Shown in pieces: positions 23,544-35,640 of a stretch of DNA of 64,000 nt (within the stretch, counting starts at the first letter, position 1; each line of letters starts with the position of its first letter). A program made the translations under genes and the position numbers. The notes under the pieces were generated by a model. It saw nothing but the letters and a program-made list of their open reading frames with translations. It did not search any database and was not told where the DNA came from. The stretch comes from Mustela lutreola. Lineage: Eukaryota > Chordata > Mammalia > Carnivora > Mustelidae. The stretch covers positions 30,035,745 through 30,099,744 of the forward strand of contig NC_081296.1 of assembly GCF_030435805.1 (NCBI RefSeq), given 5' to 3'.

Positions 23544-23624
23544 GGGTCAATGATGAGAACTCATATGGTCTCGAAGAGCGATGATGACCTAAAAATCATG
23601 CTCAATAGGATTACGCTGAGGCCC
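23544..23624 (+). ncRNA. SNORD115: SNORD115 snoRNA, A copy 8
   Basis: Identical to the A reference. Confidence 0.96.
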
Positions 23625-25045
23625 AGTGCAGGGGACCGTGCGGGGATCAGCAGCCCCCAGACCTCGGGGCATTTGAGGGCGCGCTGCTGCAGCTGGTCGC
23701 TAGAGGAGAACGAACGCTCGAGCGTCTGCGCGCGTTGGGCCCGGAGCCCAGGCGCCTCTGCGCGTGCCCACGGGGGTGTTCTGGCACTCAAGCTGGCCCA
23801 CCGCCCCAATCCCCTTCCCAGGACAGCTCCCCGGGAGCCAGGGCTTCGCCATCCTCGTCTCCTCGTGTCCTTCGGCGGGCCTGGCCGGCTAGGTCCTCGG
23901 TGTGTCGACATGCAGGAGAGGTGAGCAGAAGCCTTGGGCTCGGAGGGAGGCCCGAGACGCCTTGGGAAGCGGGTAGCCCAGCAGTGACTCTGCAGCAGGC
24001 CGTGGGCTTGGGGTGGCGGTCCTCGTGGTCCAGACGTCGTGGGCCACCCCGGGAGCGGGTGCCCTTGAGCCATCCCAGGGGCAGGGAACGCGAGCGTGGG
24101 GCCGGGTGGCTGGCAAGACCCGGAAAGCTCAGAGTGGCCGCCATAGGATCAGGGGACCCTGAGGCCCCCTGATCCATCTGGGCGTGTCTCGTGGGCCTAC
24201 GAACGTAGTGGACGTGAGACTTGTGGTCTCAGAAGCTTCTGTGATCTTCTGCCACGGGGTGTGGCTCGAGGCCCGGGACTTGGCCTGTTTCCGCGGGCTG
24301 ACGAGGCCTGAGCTCCCGCCCCACAGCGCAGACGCCCAAGGCGTTGGAGACCCCACCAGGCTGCTTGCGAAGAGCGCAAGAGGATACCTTGTGCTCGCGA
24401 GACAGCCGGGTTCCACGGGGCTACGGGGCGGAATCTGCGAGGGCCAGGCCCTTGCAGCCATTGGGTCGGAGCCTCTCTCCGGAGGCTCTCAAGCACCGGG
24501 GAACGGGTCCTGACGAAGCGGCGCTGCACGGCGAGAGTCGGGTACCTCGCCCAGGGCAGCCGGTGGGTGGTGTGCCTGGCCGTAGTGGTGGACAGCGACC
24601 TGGCATTCCGAGCTCGGCCCTGGGGCAGCCGTGGGCCCGAGCCACCTTGGGCTTCCAGGGTAGGGGCTCCGATCCTTGGCTCCCAGGTGGGACCATGGGT
24701 GGGTGGGCGGCGTCCTGGCCAAAATTCCCTGACCGCCGCCCTCGGCTCCCGTGCAAGGGAGACAGCGGGGACACGTCAAAACCCTGTGCTCCGTGCCATG
24801 TTCACGGACCGTTCTGCCGACGGTGGTGCTGACACAGGGGCCTAGATCTCCCTTGTTTGGGGATGCCCTGGTAAGGGCAGCTGGGGCCCTGGACCCTGCT
24901 CCGTCGTCTCGCACATCAGCCATGCGTGGGTCGGCCGTATGCCCGGCCCCCACCGGCCAGGATTTTGGGAAAGGTAGCCCTCGGCCGTCCGGCCGGTGCC
25001 CCGGACCAGGGCTTTTGGACAGCTGGTCTCTCCGTCTCTCCTCAG

Positions 25046-25163
25046 AACCGCATCCACAAGCGGGGAGAACGCCCGCACCAGCTCGTCTTTCCTGGCCCGG
25101 CCCTGCCCACAGGTCCAATGTCTCAGGACCCCGGCCCATGGCGCAGTCCGCCACGCAGCCCCG
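25046..25163 (+). other. Host exon 1, B type (of hybrid half-unit)
   Basis: CTCTCCTCAG acceptor and GTAAGC donor. Would splice to an A-type exon 2. Confidence 0.65.
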
Positions 25164-25215
25164 GTAAGCAGGTTCTGGGGGCGACGCGACCGCACGCATC
25201 GCCACCAACCTGCTT

Positions 25216-25296
25216 GGGTCAAGGATGACAACTCAAATGGTCTCGAAGAGCGGTGATGACCTAAAAATCATGCTCAATAGGATTACGCTGAGGCCC
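25216..25296 (+). ncRNA. SNORD115: SNORD115 snoRNA, B copy 8, hybrid module with altered C box
   Basis: All three diagnostic positions in the snoRNA are B type, but the sequence directly after it (25297 on) is A type. The exchange therefore lies between 25254 and 25297, inside the guide/D-box core. The C box reads AGGATGA instead of ATGATGA (position 8, U to G). That would disturb the U of the C box kink-turn, so stability of this snoRNA may be reduced. Guide, D box and terminal stem are intact. Confidence 0.9.
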
Positions 25297-26715
25297 AGTG
25301 CAGGGGACCGTGCGGGGATCAGCAGCCCACAGACCCTCGGGGCATTTGAGGGCGCGCTGCTGCAGCTGGGCGCTAGAGGAGAACGAACGCTCGAGCGTCT
25401 CCGCGCGTTGGGCCCGGAGCCCAGGCGCCTCTGCGCGTGCCCACGGGGGTGTTCTGGCACTCAAGCTGGCCCACCTCCCCAATCCCCTTCCCAGGACAGC
25501 TCCCCGGGAGCCAGGGCTTCGCCATCCTCGTCTCCTCGTGTCCTTCGGCGGGCCTGGCCGGCTAGGTCCTCGGTGTGTCGACATGCAGCAGAGGTGAGCG
25601 GAAGCCTTGGGCTCGGAGGGAGGCCCGAGACGCCTTGGGAAGCGGGTAGCCCAGCAGTGACTCTGCAGCAGGCCGTGGGCTTGCGGTGGCGGTCCTCGTG
25701 GTCCAGACGTGTGGGCCACCCCGGGAGCGGGTGCCCTTGAGCCATCCCAGGGGCAGGGAACGCGAGCGTGGGGCCGGGTGGCTGGCAAGACCCGGAAAGC
25801 GCAGAGTGGCCGCCATAGGATCAGGGGACCCTGAGTCCCCCTGATCCATCTGGGCGTGTCTAGTGGGCCTACGAACGTAGTGGACGTGAGACTTGTGGTC
25901 TCAAAGCTTCTGTGATCTTCTGCCACAGGGTGTTGCTCGAGGCCCGGGACTTGGCTTGTTTCCGCGGGCTGACGAGGCCTGAGCTCCCACCCCACAGCGC
26001 AGACGCCCAAGGCGTTTGGGACCCCACCAGGCTGCTTGCGAAGAGCGCAAGAGGATTCCTTGTGCTCGCGAGACAGCCGGGTTCCACGGGGCTACGGGGC
26101 GGAATCTGCGAGGGCCAGGCCCTTGCAGCCATTGGGTCGGAGCCACTCTCCGGAGGCTCTCAAGCACCGGGGACCGGGTCCTGACGAGGCGGCGATGCAC
26201 GGCGAGAGTCGGGTACCTCGCCCAGGGCAGCCGGTGGGTGGTGTGCCTGGCCGTAGTGGTGGACAGCGACCTGGCATTCCGAGCTCGTCCCTGGGGCAGC
26301 CGTGGGCCCGAGCCACCTTGGGCTTCCAGGGTAGGGGCTCCGATCCTTGGCTCCCAGGTGGGACCATGGGTGGGTGGGCGGCGTCCTGGCCAACAGTCCC
26401 TGACCGCCCCCCTCGGCTCCCGTGCAAGGGAGACAGCGGGGACACGTCAAAACCCTGTGCTCCGTGCCATGTTCACGGACCGTTCTGCCGACGGTGGTGC
26501 TGACCCCGGGGCCTAGATCTCCCTTGTTTGGGGATGCCCTGGTAAGGGCAGCTGGGGCCCTGGCCCTGCTCCGTCGTCTCGCACATCAGCCATGCGTGGG
26601 TCGGCCGTATGCCCGGCCCCCACCGGCCAGGACGTTGGGAAAGGTAGCCCTCGGCCGTCCGGCCGGTGCCCCGGACCAGGGCTTTTGGACAGCTGGTCTC
26701 TCCGTCTCTCCTCAG

Positions 26716-26833
26716 AACCGCATCCACAAGCGGGGAGAACGCCCGCACCAGCTCGTCTTGTCTGGCCCGGCCCTGCCCACAGTTCCAATGTCTCAGGACC
26801 CAGGCTCATGGCGCAGTCCGCCACGCAGCCCCG
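26716..26833 (+). other. Host exon 1, B type
   Basis: CTCTCCTCAG acceptor; the donor reads GTAAGA instead of GTAAGC. Confidence 0.65.
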
Positions 26834-26885
26834 GTAAGAAGGTTCTGGGGGCGACGCGACCGCAAGCATCGCCGCCAACCTGCTT

Positions 26886-26966
26886 GGGTCAATGATGACA
26901 ACTCAAATGGTCTCGAAGAGCGGTGATGACCTAAAAATCATGCTCAATAGGATTACGCTGAGGCCC
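26886..26966 (+). ncRNA. SNORD115: SNORD115 snoRNA, B copy 9
   Basis: Identical to the B reference. Follows the hybrid module after 1,670 nt. Confidence 0.96.
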
Positions 26967-28391
26967 AATGCAGGCGTCTGGGCCGGGATCAGCATCCCCC
27001 GGAGCCTCGGGGCCCTGGAGGGGCGCTGCCGTTGGGAGCTTGAGGCCAAGGATCCCCCGGGGATCCCTGCTCCTGCCCTGGAAAGCCCGTGCACGTCAGG
27101 GGCCCCTCGAGGTGTGGAGGCAGCCCACCCGGCCTAGAGACTGAATCCCCTCCCCTCCCCTGGACAGCTCCCTGGGAGCCATGCTTTAGGAACCCTTGTC
27201 TCCTTTTGTCTTGCAGCGGGCCTTGGGCGCCAGGTGGTAGGCGCGGCGTTGGCCACGACAGGTGAGTGGGAGACTCTGGGCCTGGCGGGAGATGGCAGGC
27301 GCCATGGGCGTCGTCCGCGAAGCCAGAGTCACGGCACGGGGCTCTGGCTCCACCACTGAGCTACGGGTGGAGGCCCCCGTTGTCCACACAGCGTTGGCTG
27401 GCGCATGATCAGGCTCCCTTGAGCCATCCCAGGTGCAGGGTACGCGAACGTTGGGCCACGGGAACTGGCCGGGACTGGATCCCGGGGGGATGCCGCCATA
27501 GATCCGCGTGGCCCTGAGGCCTCCTTGGACCTCCCTTTGTGTCCTGTGCGCCCGTGAGGAGACGGGTTCGGGAGACCCTTGGCGTCAGGGACTTCTGTCC
27601 CCCTCAGCGAGTGGCGGTTGCTCGAGCCAACCCCAGCGCATGTTTCTTGGGGCTGGAGCGGGCAGAGCTCCTGCCCTAGGCAACAGACTCCCAAGGACTT
27701 TGGGAGCCTGGGAGGCTGCTGATGTACAGCCGTCGATGTTTGCTTGGGCTGTCGATGGAGCATCGTTTGGCTGGACGTGGGCAAGAATGGGCGAGCCCCA
27801 GGCCACAGCGGGCATTGGGCGAGAGCCTGTCGGGTCAGGCCCCCAGAGGAGGGGCCGCCACGCGGGGAGACTCTGGACCCTGTTGCAGGGCGGGCATTGG
27901 TCCCCTGCCTCCCGCTGGCGGGAGACAGTGACCCGCGTCTCCCTCTCCAGACGTGGACCGTCGGGGCATGTGGGCCAAAGTTGGCTGCTAGTGCCAGCGC
28001 CCGGATGCACGGACGGCAGCCGGGCCAATCTGGGGTTGGCGTCTGCCTGGCCATAAGTTCTGGGGCTGCCCCCGTTGGCTCGAGGCCCGGGAGGCATCGG
28101 GGGTGGGGCACTCGATAACCTAGTGTTCCCGCCCACGTTGTGGGGCCTTTCTTAGCAAGGGGTGGTTGCCACAGGGGCCCTGATCTCCACAGTTTCTGGA
28201 GGCCCAGGGATGTACAGCGGCTCCCCAGGGCCCTTTTCCTTGCTTGCGGCGGCTCCGAGCCTTGGGTCGTTCGTTCCTCCACCCGCCTGGCCAGCAGCGG
28301 CCAAGGCTTCGGGCGTGACCGATCGTGGCCGCATGGGGCACGAGCCACAGAGCAGGCCGTTCTGACAGCTGGCCTCTCCCTCTGTCCTTAG

Positions 28392-28509
28392 AACCCCGTC
28401 CCCCAGGGAGGATCTCGCCTTGACGACCAAGTCTGGCTACTCCCAGCCCCGCCCAAAGGGCCCGTGTCTCGGATCGCCGGGGCATGGCGCCGTCCCGACC
28501 GCTCCCTCG
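28392..28509 (+). other. Host exon 1, A type
   Basis: 118 nt with intact splice sites. Confidence 0.65.
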
Positions 28510-28563
28510 GTAAGGAGGGGTTCCGGGTGGGCAGGGACCTCACGCGTCGCCCCCGGCTTGCTT

Positions 28564-28644
28564 GGGTCAATGATGAGAACTCATATGGTCTCGAAGAGCG
28601 ATGATGACCTAAAAATCATGCTCAATAGGATTACGCTGAGGCCC
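28564..28644 (+). ncRNA. SNORD115: SNORD115 snoRNA, A copy 9
   Basis: Identical to the A reference. Confidence 0.96.
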
Positions 28645-30064
28645 AGTGCAGGGGACCGTGCGGGGATCAGCAGCCCCCAGACCCTCGGGGCATTTGAGGG
28701 CGCGCTGCTGCAGCTGGGCGCTAGAGGAGAACGAACGCTCGAGCGTCTCCGCGCGTTGGGCCCGGAGCCCAGGCGCCTCTGCGCGTGCCCACGGGGGTGT
28801 TCTGGCACTCAAGCTGGCCCACCGCCCCAATCCCCTTCCCAGGACAGCTCCCCGGGAGCCAGGGCTTCGCCATCCTCGTCTCCTCGTGTCCTTCGGCGGG
28901 CCTGGCCGGCTAGGTCCTCGGTGTGTCGACATGCAGCAGAGGTGAGCGGAAGCCTTGGGCTCGGAGGGAGGCCCGAGACGCCTTGGGAAGCGGGTAGCCC
29001 AGCAGTGACTCTGCAGCAGGCGGTGGGCTTGCGGTGGCGGTCCTCGTGGTCCAGACGTCGTGGGCCACCCCGGGAGCGGGTGCCCTTGAGCCATCCCAGG
29101 GGCAGGGAACGCGAGCGTGGGGCCGGGTGGCTGGCAAGACCCGGAAAGCTCAGAGTGGCCGCCATAGGATCAGGGGACCCTGAGTCCCCCTGATCCATCT
29201 GGGCGTGTCTAGTGGGCCTACGAATGTAGTGGACGTGAGACTTGTGGTCTCAGAAGCTTCTGTGATCTTCTGCCACGGGGTGTTGCTCGAGGCCCGGGAC
29301 TTGGCTTGTTTCCGCGGGCTGACGAGGCCTGAGCTCCCGTCCCACAGCGCAGACGCCCAAGCCGTTTAAGACCCCACCAGGCTGCTTGCGAAGAGCGCAA
29401 GAGGATTCCTTGTGCTCGCGAGACAGCCGGGTTCCACGGGGCTACGGGGCGGAATCTGCGAGGGCCAGGCCCTTGCAGCCATTGGGTCGGAGCCACTCTC
29501 CGGAGGCTCTCAAGCACCGGGGACCGGGTCCTGACGAAGCGGCGATGCACGGCGAGAGTCGGGTACCTCGCCCAGGGCAGCCGGTGGGTGGTGTGCCTGG
29601 CCGTAGTGGTGGACAGCGACCTGGCATTCCGAGCTCGGCCCTGTGGCAGCCGTGGGACCGAGCCACCTTGGGCTTCCAGGGTAGGGGCTCCGATCCTTGG
29701 CTCCCAGGTGGGACCATGGGTGGGTGGGCGGCGTCCTGGCCAACAGTCCCTGACCGCCCCCCTCGGCTCCCGTGCAAGGGAGACAGCGGGGACACGTCAA
29801 AACCCTGTGCTCCGTGCCATGTTCACGGACCGTTCTGCCGACGGTGGTGCTGACCCAGGGGCCTAGATCTCCCTTGTTTGGGGATGCCCTGGTAAGGGCA
29901 GCTGGGGCCCTGGCCCTGCTCCGTCGTCTCGCACATCAGCCATGCGTGGGTCGGCCGTATGCCCGGCCCCCACCGGCCAGGACGTTGGGAAAGGTAGCCC
30001 TCGGCCGTCCGGCCGGTGCCCCGGACCAGGGCTTTTGGACAGCTGGTCTCTCCGTCTTCCTCAG

Positions 30065-30182
30065 AACCGCATCCACAAGCGGGGAGAACGCCCGCACCAG
30101 CTCGTATTGCCTGACCCGGCCCTGCCCACAGGTCCAATGTCTCAGGACCCAGGCTCATGGCGTAGTCCGCCACGCAGCCCCG
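30065..30182 (+). other. Host exon 1, B type
   Basis: Shortened acceptor tract as at 21696; donor intact. Confidence 0.62.
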
Positions 30183-30234
30183 GTAAGCAGGTCCTGGGGG
30201 CGACGCGACCGCACGCATCGCCGCCAACCTGCTT

Positions 30235-30315
30235 GGGTCAATGATGACAACTCAAATGGTCTCGAAGAGCGGTGATGACCTAAAAATCATGCTCAATAGG
30301 ATTACGCTGAGGCCC
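30235..30315 (+). ncRNA. SNORD115: SNORD115 snoRNA, B copy 10
   Basis: Identical to the B reference. Confidence 0.96.
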
Positions 30316-31741
30316 AATGCAGGCGTCTGTGCCGGGATCAGCATCCCCCGGAGCCTCGGGGCCCTGGAGGGGCGCTGCCGTTGGGAGCTTGAGGCCAAGG
30401 ATCCCCCGGGGATCCCTGCTCCTGCCCTGGAAAGCCCGTGCACGTCAGGGGCCCCTCGAGGTGTGGAGACAGCCCACCCGGCCTAGAGACTGAATCCCCT
30501 CCCCTCCCCTGGACAGCTCCCTGGGAGCCATGCCTTAGGAACCGTTGTCTCCTTGTGTCTTGCAGCGGGCCTTGGGCGCCAGGTGGTAGGCGCGGCGTTG
30601 GCCACGACAGGTGAGTGGGAGACTCTGGGCCTGGCGGGAGATGGCAGACGCCATGGGCGTCATCCGCGAAGCCAGAGTCACGGCACGGGGCTCTGGCTCC
30701 ACCACTGAGCTACGGGTGGAGGCCCCCGTTGTCCACACAGCGTTGGCTGGCGCGTGATCAGGCTCCCTTGAGCCATCCCAGGTGCAGGGAACGCGAACAT
30801 TGGGCCGCGGGAACTGGCCGGGACTGGATCCCGGGGGGATGCCGCCATAGATCCGCGTGGCCCTGAGGCCTCCTTGGACCTCCCTTTGTGTCCTGTGCGC
30901 CCGTGAGGAGACGGGTTCGGGAGACCCTTGGCGTCAGGGACTTCTGTCCCCCTCAGCGAGTGGCGGTTGCTCGAGCCAACCCCAGCGCATGTTTCTTGGG
31001 GCTGGAGCGGGCAGAGCTCCTGCCCTAGGCACCAGACTCCCAAGGACTTTGGGAGCCTCGGAGGCTGCTGAAGTACAGCCCTCGATGTTTCCTTGGGCTG
31101 CCGATGGAGCATGGTTTGGCTGGACGTGGGCAAGAATGGGCGAGCCCCAGGCCACAGCGGGCATTGGGCGAGAGCCTGTCGGGCCAGGCCCCCAGAGGAG
31201 GGGCCGCCACGCGGGGAGACTCTGGACCCTGTTGCAGGGCGGGCATTGGTCCCCTGCCTCCCGCTGGCGGGAGACCGTGACCCGCGACTCCCTCTCCAGA
31301 CGTGGGCCGTCGGGGCATGGGGGCCAACGTTGGCTGCGAGTGCCAGCGCCCGGAAGCACGGACGGCAGCCGGGCCAATCTGGGGTTGGCGTCTGCCTGGT
31401 CATAAGTTCTGGGGCCGCCCCCGTTGGCTCGGGGCCCGGGAGGCATCGGGGGGGGGGTAACTCGATAACCTAGTGTTCCCGCCCACGTTGTGGGGCCTTT
31501 CTTAGCAAGGGGTGGTTCCCACAGGGGCCCTGATCTCCACAGTTTCTGGAGGCCCAGGGATGAACAGCGGCTCCCCAGGGCCCTTTTCCTTGCTTGCGGC
31601 GGCTCCGAGCCTTGGGTCGTTCGTTCCTCCACCCGCCTGGCCAGCAGCGGCCAGGGCTTCGGGCGTGACCGATCGTGGCCGCATGGGGCACGAGCCACAG
31701 AGCAGGCCGTTCTGACAGCTGGCCTCTCCCTCTGTCCTTAG

Positions 31742-31859
31742 AACCCCGTCCCCCAGGGAGGATCTCGCCTTGACGACCAAGTCTGGCTTCTCCCAGCCCC
31801 GCCGAAAGGGCACGTGTCTCGGATCGCCGGGGCATGGCGCCGTCCCGACCGCTCCCTCG
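31742..31859 (+). other. Host exon 1, A type
   Basis: 118 nt with intact splice sites. Shares CGCCGAAAGG with 16673 and 23372. Confidence 0.65.
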
Positions 31860-31913
31860 GTAAGGAGGGGTTCCGGGAGGGCAGGGACCTCACGCGTCGC
31901 CCCCGGCTTGCTT

Positions 31914-31994
31914 GGGTCAATGATGAGAACTCATATGGTCTCGAAGAGCGATGATGACCTAAAAATCATGCTCAATAGGATTACGCTGAGGCCC
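31914..31994 (+). ncRNA. SNORD115: SNORD115 snoRNA, A copy 10
   Basis: Identical to the A reference. Its downstream flank matches that of the hybrid module at 25216. Confidence 0.96.
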
Positions 31995-33415
31995 AGTGCA
32001 GGGGACCGTGCGGGAATCAGCAGCCCCCAGACCCTCGGGGCATTTGAGGGCGCGCTGCTGCAGCTGGGCGCTAGAGGAGAACGAACGCTCGAGCGTCTGC
32101 GCGCGTTGGGCCCGGAGCCCAGGCGCCTCTGCGCGTGCCCACGGGGGTGTTCTGGCACTCAAGCTGGCCCACCGCCCCAATCCCCTTCCCAGGACAGCTC
32201 CCCGGGAGCCAGGGCTTCGCCATCCTCGTCTCCTCGTGTCCTTCGGCGGGCCTGGCCGGCTAGGTCCTCGGTGTGTCGACATGCAGCAGAGGTGAGCGGA
32301 AGCCTTGGGCTCGGAGGGAGGCCCGAGACGCCTTGGGAAGCGGGTAGCCCAGCAGTGACTCTGCAGCAGGCCGTGGGCTTGGGGTGGCGGTCCTCGTGGT
32401 CCAGACGTCGTGGGCCACCCCGGGAGCGGGTGCCCTTGAGCCATCCCAGGGGCAGGGAACGCGAGCGTGGGGCCGGGTGGCTGGCAAGACCCGGAAAGCT
32501 CAGAGTGGCCGCCATAGGATCAGGGGACCCTGAGTCCCCCTGATCCATCTGGGCGTGTCTAGTGGGCCTACGAACGTAGTGGACGTGAGACTTGTGGTCT
32601 CAAAGCTTCTGTGATCTTCTGCCACAGGGTGTTGCTCGAGGCCCGGGACTTGGCTTGTTTCCGCGGGCTGACGAGGCCTGAGCTCCCACCCCACAGCGCA
32701 GACGCCCAAGGCGTTTGGGACCCCACCAGGCTGCTTGCGAAGAGCGCAAGAGGATTCCTTGTGCTCGCGAGACAGCCGGGTTCCACGGGGCTACGGGGCG
32801 GAATCTGCGAGGGCCAGGCCCTTGCAGCCATTTGGTCGGAGCCACTCTCCGGAGGCTCTCAAGCACCGGGGACCGGGTCCTGACGAGGCGGCGATGCACG
32901 GCGAGAGTCGGGTACCTCGCCCAGGGCAGCCGGTGGGTGGTGTGCCTGGCCGTAGTGGTGGACAGCGACCTGGCATTCCGAGCTCGGCCCTGGGGCAGCC
33001 GTGGGCCCGAGCCACCTTGGGCTTCCAGGGTAGGGGCTCCGATCCTTGGCTCCCAGGTGGGACCATGGGTGGGTGGGCGGCGTCCTGGCCAACAGTCCCT
33101 GACCGCCCCCCTCGGCTCCCGTGCAAGGGAGACAGCGGGGACACGTCAAAACCCTGTGCTCCGTGCCATGTTCACGGACCGTTCTGCCGACGGTGGTGCT
33201 GACCCCGGGGCCTAGATCTCCCTTGTTTGGGGATGCCCTGGTAAGGGCAGCTGGGGCCCTGGGCCCTGCTCCGTCGTCTCGCACATCAGCCATGCGTGGT
33301 TCGGCCGTATGCCCGGCCCCCACCGACCAGGACGTTGGGAAAGGTAGCCCTCGCCCGTCCGGCCGGTGCCCCGGACCAGGGCTTTTGGACAGCTGGTCTC
33401 TCCGTCTCTCCTCAG

Positions 33416-33533
33416 AACCGCATCCACAAGCGGGGAGATCTCCCGCACCAGCTCGGCTTGCCTGGCCCGGCCCTGCCCACAGGTCCAATGTCTCAGGACA
33501 CCGGCTCATGGCGCAGTCCGCCACGCAGCCCCG
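33416..33533 (+). other. Host exon 1, B type
   Basis: CTCTCCTCAG acceptor and GTAAGC donor; GAGATCTCCC subfamily. Confidence 0.65.
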
Positions 33534-33585
33534 GTAAGCAGGTTCTGGGGGCGATGCGACCGCACGCATCGCCGCCAACCTGCTT

Positions 33586-33666
33586 GGGTCAATGATGACA
33601 ACTCAAATGGTCTCGAAGAGCGGTGATGACCTAAAAATCATGCTCAATAGGATTACGCTGAGGCCC
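33586..33666 (+). ncRNA. SNORD115: SNORD115 snoRNA, B copy 11
   Basis: Identical to the B reference. Part of the block paralogous to 11819. Confidence 0.96.
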
Positions 33667-35090
33667 AATGCAGGCGTCTGTGCCGGGATCAGCATCCCCC
33701 GGAGCCTCGGGGCCTGGAGGGGCGCTGCCGTTGGGAGCTTGAGGCCAAGGATACCCCGGGGATCCCTGCGCCTGCTCTGGAAAGCCCGTCCACGTCAGGG
33801 GCCCCTCGATTTGTGGAGGCAGCCCACCCGGCCTAGAGACTGAATCCCCTCCCCTCCCCTGGACAGCTCCCTGGGAGCCATGCCTTAGGAACCCTTGTCT
33901 CCTTGTGTCTTGCAGCGGGCCTTGGGCGCCAGGTGGTAGGCGCGGCGTTGGCCACGACAGGTGAGTGGGAGACTCTGGGCCTGGCGGGAGATGGCAGACG
34001 CCATGGGCGTCGTCCGCGAAGCCAGAGTCACGGCACGGGGCTCTGGCTCCACCACTGAGCTACGGGTGGAGGCCCCCGTTGTCCACACAGCGTTGGCTGG
34101 CGCGTGATCAGGCTCCCTTGAGCCATCCCAGGTGCAGGGAACGCGAACATTGGGCCGCGGGAACTGGCCGGGACTGGATCCCGGGGGGATGCCGCCATAG
34201 ATCCGCGTGGCCCTGAGGCCTCCTTGGACCTCCCTTTGTGTCCTGTGCGCCCGTGAGGAGACGGGTTCGGGAGACCCTTGGCGTCAGGGACTTCTGTCCT
34301 CCTCAGCGAGTGGCGGTTGCTCGAGCCAACCCCAGCGCATGTTTCTTGGGGCTGGAGCGGGCAGAGCTCCTGCCCTAGGCACCAGACTCCCAAGGACTTT
34401 GGGAGCCTGGGAGGCTGCTGAAGTACAGCCCTCGATGTTTGCTTGGGCTGCCGATGGAGCATGGTTTGGCTGGACGTGGGCAAGAATGGGCGAGCCCCAG
34501 GCCACAGCGGGCATTGGGCGAGAGGCTGTCGGGCCAGGCCCCCAGAGGAGGGGCCGCCACGCGGGGAGACTCTGGACCCTGTTGCAGGGCGGGCATTGGT
34601 CCCCTGCCTCCCGCTGGTGGGAGACAGTGACCCGCGACTCCCTCTCCAGACGTGGACCGTCGGGGCATGGGGGCCAACGTTGGCTGCGAGTGCCAGCGCC
34701 CGGATGCACGGACGGCAGCCGGGCCAATCTGGGGTTGGCGTCTGCCTGGCCATAAGTTCTGGGGCCGCCCCCGTTGGCTCGGGACCCGGGAGGCATCGGG
34801 GGGTGGGCACTCGATTACCTAGTGTTCCCGCCCACGTTGTGGGGCCTTTCTTAGCAAGGGGTGGTTCCCACAGGGGCCCTGATCTCCACAGTTTCTGGAG
34901 CCCCAGGGATGTACAGCGGCTCCCCAGGGCCCTTTTCCTTGCTTGCGGCGGCTCCGAGCCTTGGGTCGTTCGTTCCTCCACCCGCCTGTCCAGCAGCGGC
35001 CAGGGCTTCGGGCGTGACCAATCGTGGCCGCATGGGGCACGAGCCACGGAGCAGGCCGTTCTGACAGCTGGCCTCTCCCTCTGTCCTTAG

Positions 35091-35208
35091 AACCCCGTCC
35101 CCCAGGGAGGATCTCGCCTGGACGAACAAGTCTGGCTTCTCCCAGCCCCGCCCAAAGGGCCCGTGTCTCGGATTGCCGGGGCATGGCGCCGTCCCGACCG
35201 CTCCCTCG
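35091..35208 (+). other. Host exon 1, A type
   Basis: 118 nt with intact splice sites; GACGAACAAG variant. Confidence 0.65.
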
Positions 35209-35262
35209 GTAAGGAGGGGTTCCGGGTGGGCAGGGACCTCACGCGTCGCCCCCGGCTTGCTT

Positions 35263-35343
35263 GGGTCAATGATGAGAACTCATATGGTCTCGAAGAGCGA
35301 TGATGACCTAAAAATCATGCTCAATAGGATTACGCTGAGGCCC
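35263..35343 (+). ncRNA. SNORD115: SNORD115 snoRNA, A copy 11
   Basis: Identical to the A reference. Its module has the lost exon 2 donor. Confidence 0.96.
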
Positions 35344-35546
35344 AGTGCAGGGGACCGTGCGGGGATCAGCAGCCCCCAGACCCTCGGGGCATTTGAGGGT
35401 GCGCTGCTGCAGTTGGGCGCTAGAGGAGAACGAATGCTCGAGCGTCTCCGCGCGTTGGGCCCGGAGCCCACGCACCACTGCACGTGCCCACGGGGGTGTT
35501 CTGGCACTCAAGCTGGCCCACCGCCCCAATCCACTTCCCAGGACAG

Positions 35547-35640
35547 CTCCCCGGGAGCCAGGGCTTCGCCATCCTCGTCTCCTCGTGTTTTTCGGCGGGC
35601 CTGGCCGGCTAGGTCCTCGGTGTGTCGACATGCAGCAGAG
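35547..35640 (+). other. Host exon 2, A type, with lost 5' splice site
   Basis: The donor position reads GGGAGC at 35641. Confidence 0.5.

Larger units (their letters stand above)
23372..28391 (+). repeat. Aberrant 1.5-length unit (5,020 bp) with hybrid B/A half-unit
   Basis: Contains three snoRNAs (23544, 25216, 26886) instead of two. The middle one is preceded by B-type exon 1 and flank but followed by A-type flank, A-type exon 2 (25500-25593) and A spacer. This is the product expected from a crossover between a B and an A snoRNA out of register by half a unit. Confidence 0.9.
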
